A DNA stretch of 64,000 nt from Alphaproteobacteria bacterium (GTDB lineage Bacteria > Pseudomonadota > Alphaproteobacteria > UBA9219), in the NCBI GenBank assembly GCA_013286365.1, contig JABDFY010000001.1:53590-117589 (forward strand), written 5' to 3'. The translations under genes and the position numbers were made by a program. The first letter of the stretch is position 1. The number at the start of each line of letters is the position of its first letter. The notes beneath the pieces are model-generated. The model was not told the DNA's origin, searched no databases, and was given only the letters and a program-made list of their open reading frames with translations. This document shows, one piece after another, positions 41,541 to 49,776 of the stretch.

Positions 41541-42385
41541 CCACACATGTAAAAATAGATTTACCCAAAGGGGACGTACTTACAATCGGTAATGACAAGC
41601 CGCTGACCATCATTGCCGGACCCTGTCAGCTCGAGTCCCGTGCGCATGCGTTGGAGATGAGTGCAGCGCTTAAAGAAATAGCGAATAAATTCAAAATCGG
41701 CATCATTTACAAAACATCATTTGATAAGGCCAATCGAACTTCTGTCAATACTAAGCGTGGTCTTGGGCTAGATGCTGCACTGCCAATATTTGCCGATATC
41801 CGCGAGACATCGGGTTTGTCCGTTATTACGGATGTCCATACAGCTGAACAATGCGCTCCTGTCGCTGCCGTGGCCGACATATTGCAAATACCAGCTTTCC
41901 TTTGCCGTCAGACGGATTTGCTTTTGGCTGCCGGTGCCACAGGTAAGGCCATCAATGTAAAAAAAGGTCAGTTTTTGGCACCATGGGATATGAAAAATGT
42001 TGCTGCGAAAATTGCTTCGACAGGTAATGAGCGCATCTTGCTCTGCGAAAGGGGCGTAAGTTTTGGTTATAATACGCTTGTCTCAGACATGCGAGCGTTG
42101 CCGATATTGGCAGCGACAGGTTACCCAGTAGTGTTTGATGCTACTCATTCTGTGCAACAACCAGGGGGTAAGGGCGAGACAAGTGGAGGCGAACGAGAAT
42201 TTGTGCCCGTTTTGGCGCGTGCGGCCGTTGCCGTAGGTGTTGCCGCTGTGTTCTTAGAAACACATCAAGACCCTGATCATGCACCATCCGATGGTCCGAA
42301 TATGATAGCCTTGAAGCAGCTGCCGCAATTGATTGAGACGTTGATCGAATTTGACAGGCTGGCGAAAAAAATAACCAAAAGCTGA
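41537..42385 (+). CDS. kdsA: 3-deoxy-8-phosphooctulonate synthase (Kdo-8-P synthase)
   Basis: KdsA condenses PEP with D-arabinose 5-phosphate. The motifs TIIAGPCQLESRAHALEM, YKTSFDKANRTS, GQFLAPWDMKNV, FDATHSVQQPGG and AVFLETHQDPDHAPSDGPNM are all typical. Length (282 aa) is normal. The enzyme making its substrate, KdsD, is encoded nearby on the other strand (43331-44326). Confidence 0.97.
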   Translation: MTTHVKIDLPKGDVLTIGNDKPLTIIAGPCQLESRAHALEMSAALKEIANKFKIGIIYKTSFDKANRTSVNTKRGLGLDAALPIFADIRETSGLSVITDVHTAEQCAPVAAVADILQIPAFLCRQTDLLLAAGATGKAINVKKGQFLAPWDMKNVAAKIASTGNERILLCERGVSFGYNTLVSDMRALPILAATGYPVVFDATHSVQQPGGKGETSGGEREFVPVLARAAVAVGVAAVFLETHQDPDHAPSDGPNMIALKQLPQLIETLIEFDRLAKKITKS

Positions 42386-42423
42386 TCAGCGAAAACAAGA
42401 AGGTTCGAAGGGACACGTAATCA

Positions 42424-43314
42424 ATGTGGTTTCTACTAAGTGTCTTGTCGCGTCTTTGTTTTGCAAGCTGTAATATTCTCGACAGCCATCTGGTGCGAGG
42501 CTGGTTTAAAAGCCCCTTTTCGCTAAATTTTATAGTTGCGCTCTTTACCATACCGGTCGCCATTTTTTTGTATGTGATCGTGGCACCGCCAAATCCGTCA
42601 CCTGAATTATTGGGATGGATTATCATCACCGGACTATTACAAGGCTTTTATCTCGTGCCATATTATGTGGCGATGGAAGAGGGCGACTCTTCTGTTGTAA
42701 CCAGCTTATTTACTTTGGGACGCTCGCTAACGCCGATCTTGGCTTATTTGTTGATTGCGGAGCAGCTTTCAATATGGGGGTATGTCGGATTTTTCATAAC
42801 GGTTTTTGGTGCCATATTCCAATCCTATGCTCGCGAGCACAAAAAATTTCATTACAAGTTGGCTGCATTGATGGCGCTCTCGGGTTTTATGGTCGCGCTA
42901 TTTACGGTTACCTCTAAGGTGATATTTGATCGCGAGGGTCTTGCTAATGGTTTTACTCACACTATGTTGGCTACCTCCCTCTTTACTCTTGTAACCGTGC
43001 TGTCGCCACGACAAGCAAAAGTGATTAAATCGGATATGCGTAAACTAAAGAAAATATTACCTTTGGTTGCTTTAGGGGCCGGCATGAGTTTTTTGGCAAA
43101 TTTTCTCGGCTATTTTTCTGTGTCGCTCACCAAGGCCTCATACGTGACCTTGGTTGCTCAGTTCCAACCGTTTTTTATTTTGATGATGATGGCATTTATT
43201 AGTAGGTTCGGAATACTTCATACAAAAGAGGCTCTCGATAAAGGCTCTGTTATGCAAAAGCTCATCGGCTTTGTCATCATGGCGGGCGGGATGGCGTTGA
43301 CTCTACTCGTTTAG
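42424..43314 (+). CDS. DMT-superfamily (EamA-like) transporter
   Basis: A 296 aa protein with ten hydrophobic helices arranged as two EamA-like halves. GLLQGFYLVPYYVAMEEGDSS and VVTSLFTLGRSLTPILAYLL match the helix 3-4 region, and FLGYFSVSLTKASYVTLVAQ the second repeat. The substrate is unknown. It starts 39 nt after kdsA on the same strand, so it may be co-transcribed, but no direct role in Kdo synthesis can be read from sequence. Confidence 0.85.
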   Translation: MWFLLSVLSRLCFASCNILDSHLVRGWFKSPFSLNFIVALFTIPVAIFLYVIVAPPNPSPELLGWIIITGLLQGFYLVPYYVAMEEGDSSVVTSLFTLGRSLTPILAYLLIAEQLSIWGYVGFFITVFGAIFQSYAREHKKFHYKLAALMALSGFMVALFTVTSKVIFDREGLANGFTHTMLATSLFTLVTVLSPRQAKVIKSDMRKLKKILPLVALGAGMSFLANFLGYFSVSLTKASYVTLVAQFQPFFILMMMAFISRFGILHTKEALDKGSVMQKLIGFVIMAGGMALTLLV

Positions 43315-43330
43315 ACAAATCCGGCGGGAA

Positions 43331-44326
43331 TTAGGCAATACCTGCTTTAAGCAAATCATGGATGTGTAAAATACCGACAGGTTTACCATTTTCGACGACA
43401 AAAAGTTGTGTGCGTTTTTTATCATTGAGTATCATAAGTGCCTCGGCGGCCAACATATTTGTTGTAGCTACCATGGGATTTCGCGTCATGATCGTTTGAG
43501 CCGGCTTCTGTAACAAATCATTCTGCATTTTGCGACGCAGATCACCATCGGTAATAATACCCGTCAGCATTCCCTTGCTATCGATAATGCCTGCGCAGCC
43601 AAAACGTTTTTCAGTCATCACTACCAAGACGTGGCTCATCGGATCAGCTTCCTTGGCGAGCGGTAATTCGTCGCTGCCGTGCATGACATCACTAACCCGA
43701 AGCAAAATTTTGCCGATCTTTCCTCCGGGGTGGAAATTACGAAAATCTTCGGACGTGAAACCTTTACATTCAAGTACGGCTACAGCCAAGGCGTCACCTA
43801 ACGCTATCATCATAGTCGTCGATGTCGTTGGCGCTAAACCCATTGGACATACTTCGGCGGCATTGGGCAAAAGTAAGGTTGTGTCAGAGGCCTCAGCCAA
43901 AGCACTTTGCGCACCTCGGGTGATGGCAATAAGGGGGATGGAAAAGCGTCTTGTATAAGCTACTAGATCGGTCAGTTCAGCTGTTTCGCCTGAATTTGAA
44001 AGCGCTATAACGACATCGTCCGGTACGACCATGCCGAGATCACCATGGCTTGCTTCGCCAGGATGTACAAAGAGAGCCGGGGTGCCAGTAGAAGCCAGAG
44101 TTGCCGCAATTTTGCGCGCTACATGGCCACTTTTGCCCATTCCGCTTACGACACAACGGCCTTTGCAAGCTACAAGTAACCGCACTGCTTTAATGAAAGA
44201 GGCATCAAGCTGATCGCTAAGGGCTTTGAGGGCCGTGCTCTCAGCCGATAGAACGCTACGGGCCGATGCTAGCAAAGCGGCATCATCCATCTGTCCGGGT
44301 TTTGGGCTGCGTTTGGGTAAAGTCAT
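43331..44326 (-). CDS. kdsD: Arabinose-5-phosphate isomerase KdsD (SIS + two CBS)
   Basis: KdsD interconverts ribulose 5-phosphate and D-arabinose 5-phosphate, the substrate of KdsA. The N-terminal SIS domain holds GRCVVSGMGKSGHVARKIAA, HPGEASHGDLGMV and ALSNSGETAEL. The C-terminal part contains two CBS domains (FGCAGIIDSKGMLTGIITDG and KKRTQLFVVENGKPVGILHI). Length (331 aa) is normal. It converges on the DMT gene. Confidence 0.95.
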   Translation of the reverse strand: MTLPKRSPKPGQMDDAALLASARSVLSAESTALKALSDQLDASFIKAVRLLVACKGRCVVSGMGKSGHVARKIAATLASTGTPALFVHPGEASHGDLGMVVPDDVVIALSNSGETAELTDLVAYTRRFSIPLIAITRGAQSALAEASDTTLLLPNAAEVCPMGLAPTTSTTMMIALGDALAVAVLECKGFTSEDFRNFHPGGKIGKILLRVSDVMHGSDELPLAKEADPMSHVLVVMTEKRFGCAGIIDSKGMLTGIITDGDLRRKMQNDLLQKPAQTIMTRNPMVATTNMLAAEALMILNDKKRTQLFVVENGKPVGILHIHDLLKAGIA

Positions 44327-44379
44327 TACTATCCTTTATCTTGCTATTATAGCGATGCCTCTATGCCGAAAACAAGACG

Positions 44380-45018
44380 CTAGGTTGGGGGCGCATGGAC
44401 GAAGAAATACCACCCAAGGCCTGCCGTGAACAAGAAGTTGCCATAGAGCGCATGCTCGATGATCGCCCATTTCAGCGAGCGATGCTGAGAGTAACTATGA
44501 GCAAAAAGTAAACCCCCGATGGCACAAAACAACGGGGCGATCCAATTGTGAAGCATGATATGAGAAAAGCCAAATATCAGGGCGTTTGAAGTCATCATCA
44601 GGATTCTGTCTGAGAGAAGATCTTTATAACGTGAGAAAAAGAAACTACGGAACACCAGTTCCTGTGGTGCAACCGAAAGGAGCGGATATAGCACCATGAC
44701 GACGATCCAAAAACCTGGTCGATCTATGGGGAAACGGAATAATCTCTCGGGGAGAAGATAATAGGTAAAGGCAACTATAACTGGAGCTAGGGCGATAAAT
44801 CGTAGTAAAGCGATTTGTCTCTGCCGCATGGGCCAGCCAAGCCCTTGCCATAGGGTGCGCCAGGAAAATTCTGGCGTGCGCATCAGAAAGTACAGGGAAT
44901 AAAGCGCAAATAGCCACAGAGTGACGTGGACATTCCAACGCGTTGCATAAAAGAACAGAATAACCGGAACGCCAACAAAAAGTGCAACCAGTTCAGCCCG
45001 CAACCACCACAATCGCAT
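44380..45018 (-). CDS. CPBP-family intramembrane protein (CAAX protease-like)
   Basis: A 212 aa polytopic membrane protein with about six helices. The CPBP core is recognisable: APQELVFRSFFFSRY (motif 1, normally EExxxR, here QExxxR), FGFSHIMLHNW (motif 2 His) and IEHALYGNFLF (motif 3). CPBP proteins include Rce1-like proteases and bacterial immunity proteins. The first Glu of motif 1 is replaced by Gln; I believe this occurs in some proteobacterial members, but activity is uncertain. It stands alone, leftward. Confidence 0.8.
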   Translation of the reverse strand: MRLWWLRAELVALFVGVPVILFFYATRWNVHVTLWLFALYSLYFLMRTPEFSWRTLWQGLGWPMRQRQIALLRFIALAPVIVAFTYYLLPERLFRFPIDRPGFWIVVMVLYPLLSVAPQELVFRSFFFSRYKDLLSDRILMMTSNALIFGFSHIMLHNWIAPLFCAIGGLLFAHSYSQHRSLKWAIIEHALYGNFLFTAGLGWYFFVHAPPT

Positions 45019-45191
45019 AGTTCACGCCTTACAGAATGAGATACATGCACGGCTTATATCAACTTTGCGGCGAAGAAAGGGCAAAATGAGACAGAGAATG
45101 CAATTATTTTCTATCGAGCTTTGAGTGGCACAAGAATAGACTAAATGAGCCTCTATAAGTAAAATGCCTCAAGGACAGTCGGAGTTTTTCT

Positions 45192-45410
45192 TTACAGTTT
45201 TGAAGTCGATTGAAGCAGCCGATAGGCCTCAATGGCATCAAGAGCGCGGCGACGGAGAATGGATAAATAGGCTATTCGCGCATGGCCAAGATAACTGCCG
45301 ATAAAGGCGTTATTTTTCCACGTGCGGTACTCATTAATGCCATACACGGCCGTATCATAAGCCAATCTGACTTCCTTGAGATCTATCGATGGCTTCAGGT
45401 TACTTTTCAT
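45192..45410 (-). CDS. Small hypothetical protein (72 aa)
   Basis: A 72 aa, basic, probably helical protein: VRLAYDTAVYGINEYRTWKN, then LGHARIAYLSILRRRALDAI. No family is recognised and no good ribosome-binding site is seen. It lies 36 nt after the small protein of the first regulator module, on the same strand, so it may belong to the same leftward transcript (113 aa gene, small protein, this gene). Confidence 0.5.
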   Translation of the reverse strand: MKSNLKPSIDLKEVRLAYDTAVYGINEYRTWKNNAFIGSYLGHARIAYLSILRRRALDAIEAYRLLQSTSKL

Positions 45411-45446
45411 TACATTAGGCTCAGAAAAGGCACGCCGCGAAGCATG

Positions 45447-45794
45447 TTAAAGCGCTTGGTGGGCGCGGGCACAGACGATTTCGGCTTCTTGTTCAGCTTC
45501 CCAAGAGAGATCTTCAGATTCGAGACAGAGTTCTAATGCACCGACAAGTTCATATATTGTTGCAATCATTCTTTCGTAGTCGTTAACGGCATGTGCAATA
45601 TAAGAAGCATTTGCTTTGGCATTTACATATGGTGCTGCCCGCGTTTGAGCTACGATTTCCCAGTCACCGGTTGCCTCACAATAGGCTTCGATATCTGAAC
45701 CATCCTTGTGGTGATTACAAGACCAAGGCGTTGGTGTTGCAGTATCGCGCACACTCTTCGAAGTCAGCGTCTTGACTTCAGCCAACTTAGCCAT
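45447..45794 (-). CDS. Module small protein A1 (WEAEQEAEIV family)
   Basis: About 115 aa, one of three paralogues in this locus (also 48540-48923 and 49777-50172). Shared features are WSCNHHKDGSDIEAY, then a Gln-Thr-Arg block (EIVAQTRAA), VNAKANASYIAHAVNDYE, a helix LVGALELCLESEDLSWEAEQ and EAEIVCARAHQ at the end. I start it at ATG 45794, where AAGGA lies 8 nt upstream. The NA-x-A-I-x-AVNDYE segment recalls small phage proteins with an ANARLIAAAPELLEAL motif. Function is unknown. It follows the 113 aa gene closely and is divergent from the XRE regulator of module 1. Confidence 0.75.
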   Translation of the reverse strand: MAKLAEVKTLTSKSVRDTATPTPWSCNHHKDGSDIEAYCEATGDWEIVAQTRAAPYVNAKANASYIAHAVNDYERMIATIYELVGALELCLESEDLSWEAEQEAEIVCARAHQAL

Positions 45795-45813
45795 GGTAGG
45801 TTTCCTTGACATA

Positions 45814-46155
45814 CTAATTGCGCATCTCATCTAGGCGCAAATCGACCAAGAAACGAATTGCAAAATCGTAGTCATTTTCGCGAAGCTTGGTTACGTCATT
45901 AACACCAAACTGCGCCGTCACAATGTGTTGAACCGTGTCTTGGGCGACATTCTGGTTATCAGCAACGTAGGCTAGTAAGGCGTATATGGAATTTAGTTCC
46001 AATTCATTAAGTGTGCGCAACTCGTGGCAGAATACCTTGTCACCAGTGTAGCGGCTAATGCGAATTAAGGACGGGTCAAAGCTCTCTTGAGCTAGACCGA
46101 GCAGGTTCATGTTTTTCTCATGGTCAGTATTTAGAGTTTCTAGTTTACGAGCCAC
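45814..46155 (-). CDS. Hypothetical protein (113 aa) of module 1
   Basis: A 113 aa soluble protein starting at GTG 46155 with AGGGGG about 7 nt upstream. It has a helical middle part (LNELELNSIYALLAYVADNQ) and an acidic end. Its stop is 19 nt before the start of small protein A1, so the two are probably co-transcribed. Only module 1 has this gene. No family is recognised. Confidence 0.7.
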   Translation of the reverse strand: MARKLETLNTDHEKNMNLLGLAQESFDPSLIRISRYTGDKVFCHELRTLNELELNSIYALLAYVADNQNVAQDTVQHIVTAQFGVNDVTKLRENDYDFAIRFLVDLRLDEMRN

Positions 46156-46273
46156 TGTTAATCCCCCTAAAGAAATTGATCGTTACAGGTACGCAATAGT
46201 CCTGGTCGTCCCAGAAGCGCGCTCTATCTATCATTAATTCTGTTAACTGTATATTAAAAACTATGGTTAATTC

Positions 46274-46333
46274 ACCAATTTGTTATAAAATTTCATCCAT
46301 TTTATCATATAAATTGGTTATTGACCAAATTGG
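46274..46333. promoter_or_regulatory. Putative operator of the module 1 XRE regulator
   Basis: Nested inverted repeats share nearly the same centre (about 46295): outer ACCAATTT/AAATTGGT (46274-46281 and 46311-46318) and inner ATAAAAT/ATTTTAT (46285-46291 and 46299-46305). A third copy of the half-site, AAATTGG, is at 46327-46333. The position between the divergent 113 aa gene and the regulator suggests autoregulation. Inferred, not proven. Confidence 0.5.
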
Positions 46334-46383
46334 CTATATCTACTATTAAGTCAATTAACCATAACAGCTACTTAGAAATTACT

Positions 46384-47034
46384 ATGCTCGATAATAAACA
46401 AGTCCGTGCGGCAAGAGCCCTACTTGATTGGTCTCAAGAGACGTTAGCCAATGTATCTGGTGTCGCCCGAGCTACGATTAAGAACGTCGAAAACGGCAGT
46501 ACGTTTCCGCGAGCAGAAACCTCCCAATCATTGCAAAAAGCATTTGAGGATGCAGGCGTAGAATTTTTACCTGGTTCTGGAGTTAGGATAAGGGACCGAA
46601 TGGTGATGGTCTTTGATGGTAAAGATGCTGGCCGACTTTTGCTCGACGATGTCTATGAGACAATGCGAGATATCGGCAGTGAGGTGTTGATTGCAGGGGT
46701 TAACGAAAAGCGAGCAATTGAAGATTTGGACGAAGCATTTTTAACAGCGCATATCGAAAGACTAAATAAAGCTAAGGTCAAAGAGCGCATGATAATTTGC
46801 AAAGGAGATACCAACTTTACTGTTCCATTAAATTGTTATCGTTGCGTTGATGAAAAATATTTTAATCCGTTTCCACTATATATTTATGGCCCCAAACTTG
46901 CCCTTGTCTCGTGGGCGCCGGCGCGTCGCTGTGTCATTGTTCATGATGAGGCATTTGCGGAAAGCGTAAGACGTCTTTTTAATTTTGTCTGGGATCGCTC
47001 AGAGCTCCCTACTGTTCCAGAGACGGTAGCGTGA
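46384..47034 (+). CDS. XRE-family regulator of module 1 with C-terminal sensor-like domain
   Basis: About 216 aa. The N-terminal HTH_XRE domain (residues ~3-60) reads VRAARALLDWSQETLANVSG, with recognition-helix region GVARATIKNVENGS. The C-terminal ~140 residues share FPLYIYGPKLALVSW and RLFNFVWDRSELP with the module 2 regulator. This pattern recalls the ligand-sensing domain of TrmB-like regulators (PLD-like fold), without HKD catalytic motifs. I start it at ATG 46384 to align with the module 2 regulator; a TTG at 46321 is also in frame. The GNAT-like gene begins 1 nt after its stop, so they are translationally coupled. Confidence 0.85.
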   Translation: MLDNKQVRAARALLDWSQETLANVSGVARATIKNVENGSTFPRAETSQSLQKAFEDAGVEFLPGSGVRIRDRMVMVFDGKDAGRLLLDDVYETMRDIGSEVLIAGVNEKRAIEDLDEAFLTAHIERLNKAKVKERMIICKGDTNFTVPLNCYRCVDEKYFNPFPLYIYGPKLALVSWAPARRCVIVHDEAFAESVRRLFNFVWDRSELPTVPETVA

Positions 47035-47035
47035 T

Positions 47036-48097
47036 ATGGTAAGCTACATGTTACAGAAGCGCGCCGATTTTATTGGTTCTCATACGCTTTCTTCGCGAGA
47101 AGAGTGGGAAAATCAATTTGAATCGATAGAAGGTGTACTCAGAATATCAGATAATAATGTTGCTTACTTAAATTCGAGATTAGCCAATTGTGAAGAGCTT
47201 GATACGTATCTAAGTTCTGCAGCATATTATATGTTCACAGGAAGAAATGGACTCTGGCTTTTTTCACGCCGCAATACATTTCTTCTGGTGTGTTGGCACC
47301 CTAATTACCCGGGCAGAATTTTGATATTTCCTCAATTGGGGGAATGTGACTTTGACCTAATATCTGATTTATTAGAATGTATTCCAGTACCACCGTTCGG
47401 CGTATCTATTGCAAGAGTAAATGCAAGTCGACAGAGTAAACAGAGTGGCTTATTGACTAGCCAGCGACATATAGTCTTCAACGAATGTATCGAATCAATT
47501 CTCGACTGGAAATTTCCTGTGCATATATTGTCCACAAAGAGGACGGCTGATTTAGAGGGTCAAAAATACGCAAAAGTCCGGAATAAAATTCGGCGAATTA
47601 GGAGCGCGAATACAAACATTTTACCATTTGATGCGATTAGTCACAGTCGTGCTGTAGAGAACTTGTTGCATCGATGGGCTAAGCATAATGCGAGTGACCA
47701 TGAAGAATATACGACACTTTATGATCCTTATGAGTGCTTGATATCTTGGAGTACAGAAAGGACCCTTGGACTCTCTGGCCTGATGGTCTTTATTGATAAT
47801 AAATTGCAGGCGGTAACATTATGGGATGTCTCTAATGGACAGCAGAAGACGGCCAATCTGTTCGTCAATTTCTGCAATATAGACATAATAGGCCTTTCAG
47901 ATTTTATGGTAGTAGAGTCTTGTAAAACTCTTCGTGATCAAGGGGTGGATTACCTAAATCTTGGTGGATCTGAGAGTGATGGACTTGATAGTTTTAAACG
48001 TAAGTTCTGCCCTGCTAGAAGTATTAATATGTGTTCAATAGATGTTAGAATTGATAAAACTAATTGCGCGGCAAATACTAATTTGGCTGTAGCCTGA
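47036..48097 (+). CDS. DUF2156-like (MprF C-terminal type) GNAT-fold transferase
   Basis: A 353 aa protein. The C-terminal ~190 residues resemble the GNAT-fold domain of phosphatidylglycerol lysyltransferases (DUF2156/LPG synthetase C): GQKYAKVRNKIRRIRSANTN, then LSGLMVFIDNKLQAVTLWDV, and YLNLGGSESDGLDSFKRKFC near the end. There are no membrane helices, unlike full MprF. The N-terminal ~170 residues are not recognised. The donor (aminoacyl-tRNA, acyl-CoA or other) is unknown. It is coupled to the XRE gene by a 1 nt gap and followed by a 142 aa gene, forming a three-gene operon found only in module 1. The gene is AT-rich. Confidence 0.7.
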   Translation: MVSYMLQKRADFIGSHTLSSREEWENQFESIEGVLRISDNNVAYLNSRLANCEELDTYLSSAAYYMFTGRNGLWLFSRRNTFLLVCWHPNYPGRILIFPQLGECDFDLISDLLECIPVPPFGVSIARVNASRQSKQSGLLTSQRHIVFNECIESILDWKFPVHILSTKRTADLEGQKYAKVRNKIRRIRSANTNILPFDAISHSRAVENLLHRWAKHNASDHEEYTTLYDPYECLISWSTERTLGLSGLMVFIDNKLQAVTLWDVSNGQQKTANLFVNFCNIDIIGLSDFMVVESCKTLRDQGVDYLNLGGSESDGLDSFKRKFCPARSINMCSIDVRIDKTNCAANTNLAVA

Positions 48098-48105
48098 GTT
48101 TATTG

Positions 48106-48534
48106 ATGTTCGCACTCAATCAAAATATCTTAATTGGTCTATCTAATCGTAGATTAGTCGCTAAACTAATTGGAATTGATGCTTATAATTTAGAAAACTA
48201 TAATGGCAAAAGATGCGAGTGGCTAAGCTATACACTCGTTACAAAAAAAATTGGAAAATACGGCCGCTTCTGGTTAACAGACTGGAAAAAAACAGGTTGG
48301 GTATTGTGGACAAATTCAAAATTGAAAAGGCCGCCCAAGGGATATCGTATGGTTGCGGAGAGAAGTGGAATCGCGAAAATAGGGTTTACTGGTGATTCAG
48401 GCTCATCCACTTCGCATGCTGCATTGGCAGTGTTTAGTTTAAATGATAAGTATTACAGCCTAGAGAGATTTAAGACTTCGGAAGTGATGTTTTTTACCGG
48501 CATAAAAATATTAAAGCCAAAGCAAGAGTTGTAG
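48106..48534 (+). CDS. Hypothetical protein (142 aa) after the GNAT-like gene
   Basis: About 142 aa, from ATG 48106 (a TTG one codon earlier is also possible). It contains EWLSYTLVTKKIGKYGRFWL and TDWKKTGWVLWTNSK, a weak likeness to DUF4178-type Trp-rich beta modules, then a Gly/Ser-rich stretch (GFTGDSGSSTSHAALA). The gene starts 8 nt after the upstream stop, so it belongs to the module 1 operon. It converges on small protein A2. I do not name a family. Confidence 0.6.
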   Translation: MFALNQNILIGLSNRRLVAKLIGIDAYNLENYNGKRCEWLSYTLVTKKIGKYGRFWLTDWKKTGWVLWTNSKLKRPPKGYRMVAERSGIAKIGFTGDSGSSTSHAALAVFSLNDKYYSLERFKTSEVMFFTGIKILKPKQEL

Positions 48535-48539
48535 TAAAT

Positions 48540-48923
48540 TCAACGGCTAATCCTTTTTGCACGCGCAACTACAATTTCGGCTTCCTGTTCAGCTTCCCAT
48601 GTTAGTCGTTCGTTTGCTAAACACATGTCCAGTGCACATATCAGCTCAGATATTAGTGCTAAGTTTTTATCATAATTATTTACGGCTTGTATGATGTATT
48701 CAGCATTTTGCCTTGCATCGATATTTTTTGCTTTCCGTGTGGAAGCTATGATCTGAAGGCTGCCAGTTGTGAATGAGTAAGCTTCTATATCTGAGCTTTC
48801 GACATTGTGCTTACAAATCCACCGAGTAGGTGAGGATGAATTGGGAACAGCAGAAAAACCCCGCTCTGTATTATGTTTTCTATTGTCCGATTTCTTATTG
48901 GCTAACGTGTGTACTGCCGCCAT
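48540..48923 (-). CDS. Module small protein A2 (WEAEQEAEIV family)
   Basis: About 127 aa, second paralogue: RWICKHNVESSDIEAYSFTT, IIASTRKAKNIDARQNAEYI, then IQAVNNYDKNLALISELICAL and LTWEAEQEAEIVVARAKR. I start it at ATG 48923, with GGTGA 6 nt upstream. The N-terminal ~40 residues are variable and Ser/Asn-rich. It is divergent from the module 2 XRE regulator, with three copies of an 11-mer between them. It ends 5 nt from the convergent 142 aa gene. Confidence 0.75.
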   Translation of the reverse strand: MAAVHTLANKKSDNRKHNTERGFSAVPNSSSPTRWICKHNVESSDIEAYSFTTGSLQIIASTRKAKNIDARQNAEYIIQAVNNYDKNLALISELICALDMCLANERLTWEAEQEAEIVVARAKRISR

Positions 48924-48958
48924 GTAGTTCACCAAATTTTAAAAAATACAACTTACAG

Positions 48959-49068
48959 TATGATTATTTATTACTATTTGGCTTGTCAAACAAAAAATCA
49001 TACTAATAATTTGAAATTATGGTAGAAAATCAACCTACTATATGATTTTTTACAACTCTTAGTAGGTT
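48959..49068. promoter_or_regulatory. Putative operator array of module 2
   Basis: An 11-mer occurs three times: TATGATTATTT (48959-48969), AAAAAATCATA (48992-49002, its inverse with one difference) and TATGATTTTTT (49041-49051, the exact inverse of the second). Further repeats are ATAATTT-G-AAATTAT (49006-49020) and AACCTACTA/TAGTAGGTT (49032-49040 and 49060-49068). All lie between the divergent A2 and XRE genes. Probably the regulator's binding sites and overlapping promoters. Confidence 0.55.
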
Positions 49069-49110
49069 AACAACGAAATATTGATTGGCTGTAATAAATG
49101 GGGGGCAAAC

Positions 49111-49764
49111 ATGATTAACGCCGAACAAATTCGTGCAGCTCGAGGGATGTTGGATTGGTCAACTGCCGATCTTGCTCGAATTACTGGCCTGACCATAAAC
49201 GGAATAAATAAGATCGAGCGTGGTCATGTTGATGCTCAACGAGACACACTGGAGGCAATAGAGAAGGCTTTTGAAGAGGCAGGTCTAGAATTTTTACCTG
49301 CGTCGGGATTAAGAAAGAAAGATCGCATGGTGCAAATAATTGAAGGAGACGACGCAAGAAAAAAATTAGCTAACGACATATATTACACTCTCCGCGATAC
49401 TGGTGGAGAGATTCTTGCCGTACATGAAGATGAAGAAATGGCCATTCAAGATTTAAGTTTAGACTTTATCCAAGAGCAGATAAGCAAACGAAAACAGTCA
49501 AATATATCCCATCGCTTTCTAGTTAGAGGAGATGATGCGGGGCTTATTCCGCCATTCGATACATACCATGTTTTGCCAGATAGATATTTTTCACAATATC
49601 CATTGTATATCTACGGACCAAAACTAGCGCTAATTAGTTGGCATAACCCACAAAGAGTAATATTAATTAATGATGAGCGATTTGCTGATAGTACAAGAAA
49701 ACTCTTTAACTTCGTTTGGGATCATACAGCAGCTACTCCGCGCACCAAAGTCAAAAAAGTTTAG
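49111..49764 (+). CDS. XRE-family regulator of module 2 with C-terminal sensor-like domain
   Basis: About 217 aa. The HTH begins INAEQIRAARGMLDWSTADL, with GLTINGINKIERGH as recognition region. The C-terminal part shares YPLYIYGPKLALISW and RKLFNFVWDHTAATP with the module 1 regulator. I start it at ATG 49111, just after a GGGGGG run; a TTG at 49081 is also in frame. It is not followed by a GNAT-like gene; its end is 12 nt from the convergent end of small protein A3. The last residues are Lys-rich. Confidence 0.85.
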   Translation: MINAEQIRAARGMLDWSTADLARITGLTINGINKIERGHVDAQRDTLEAIEKAFEEAGLEFLPASGLRKKDRMVQIIEGDDARKKLANDIYYTLRDTGGEILAVHEDEEMAIQDLSLDFIQEQISKRKQSNISHRFLVRGDDAGLIPPFDTYHVLPDRYFSQYPLYIYGPKLALISWHNPQRVILINDERFADSTRKLFNFVWDHTAATPRTKVKKV

Positions 49765-49776
49765 ACATCTTCTGAT

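Noticed and set aside
46384..48097. XRE1 plus the GNAT-like gene as a classical GNAT toxin-antitoxin pair
   Set aside because: The enzyme is 353 aa with a DUF2156-like domain rather than a ~170 aa TacT/AtaT toxin, and the regulator has a large sensor domain rather than an RHH antitoxin.
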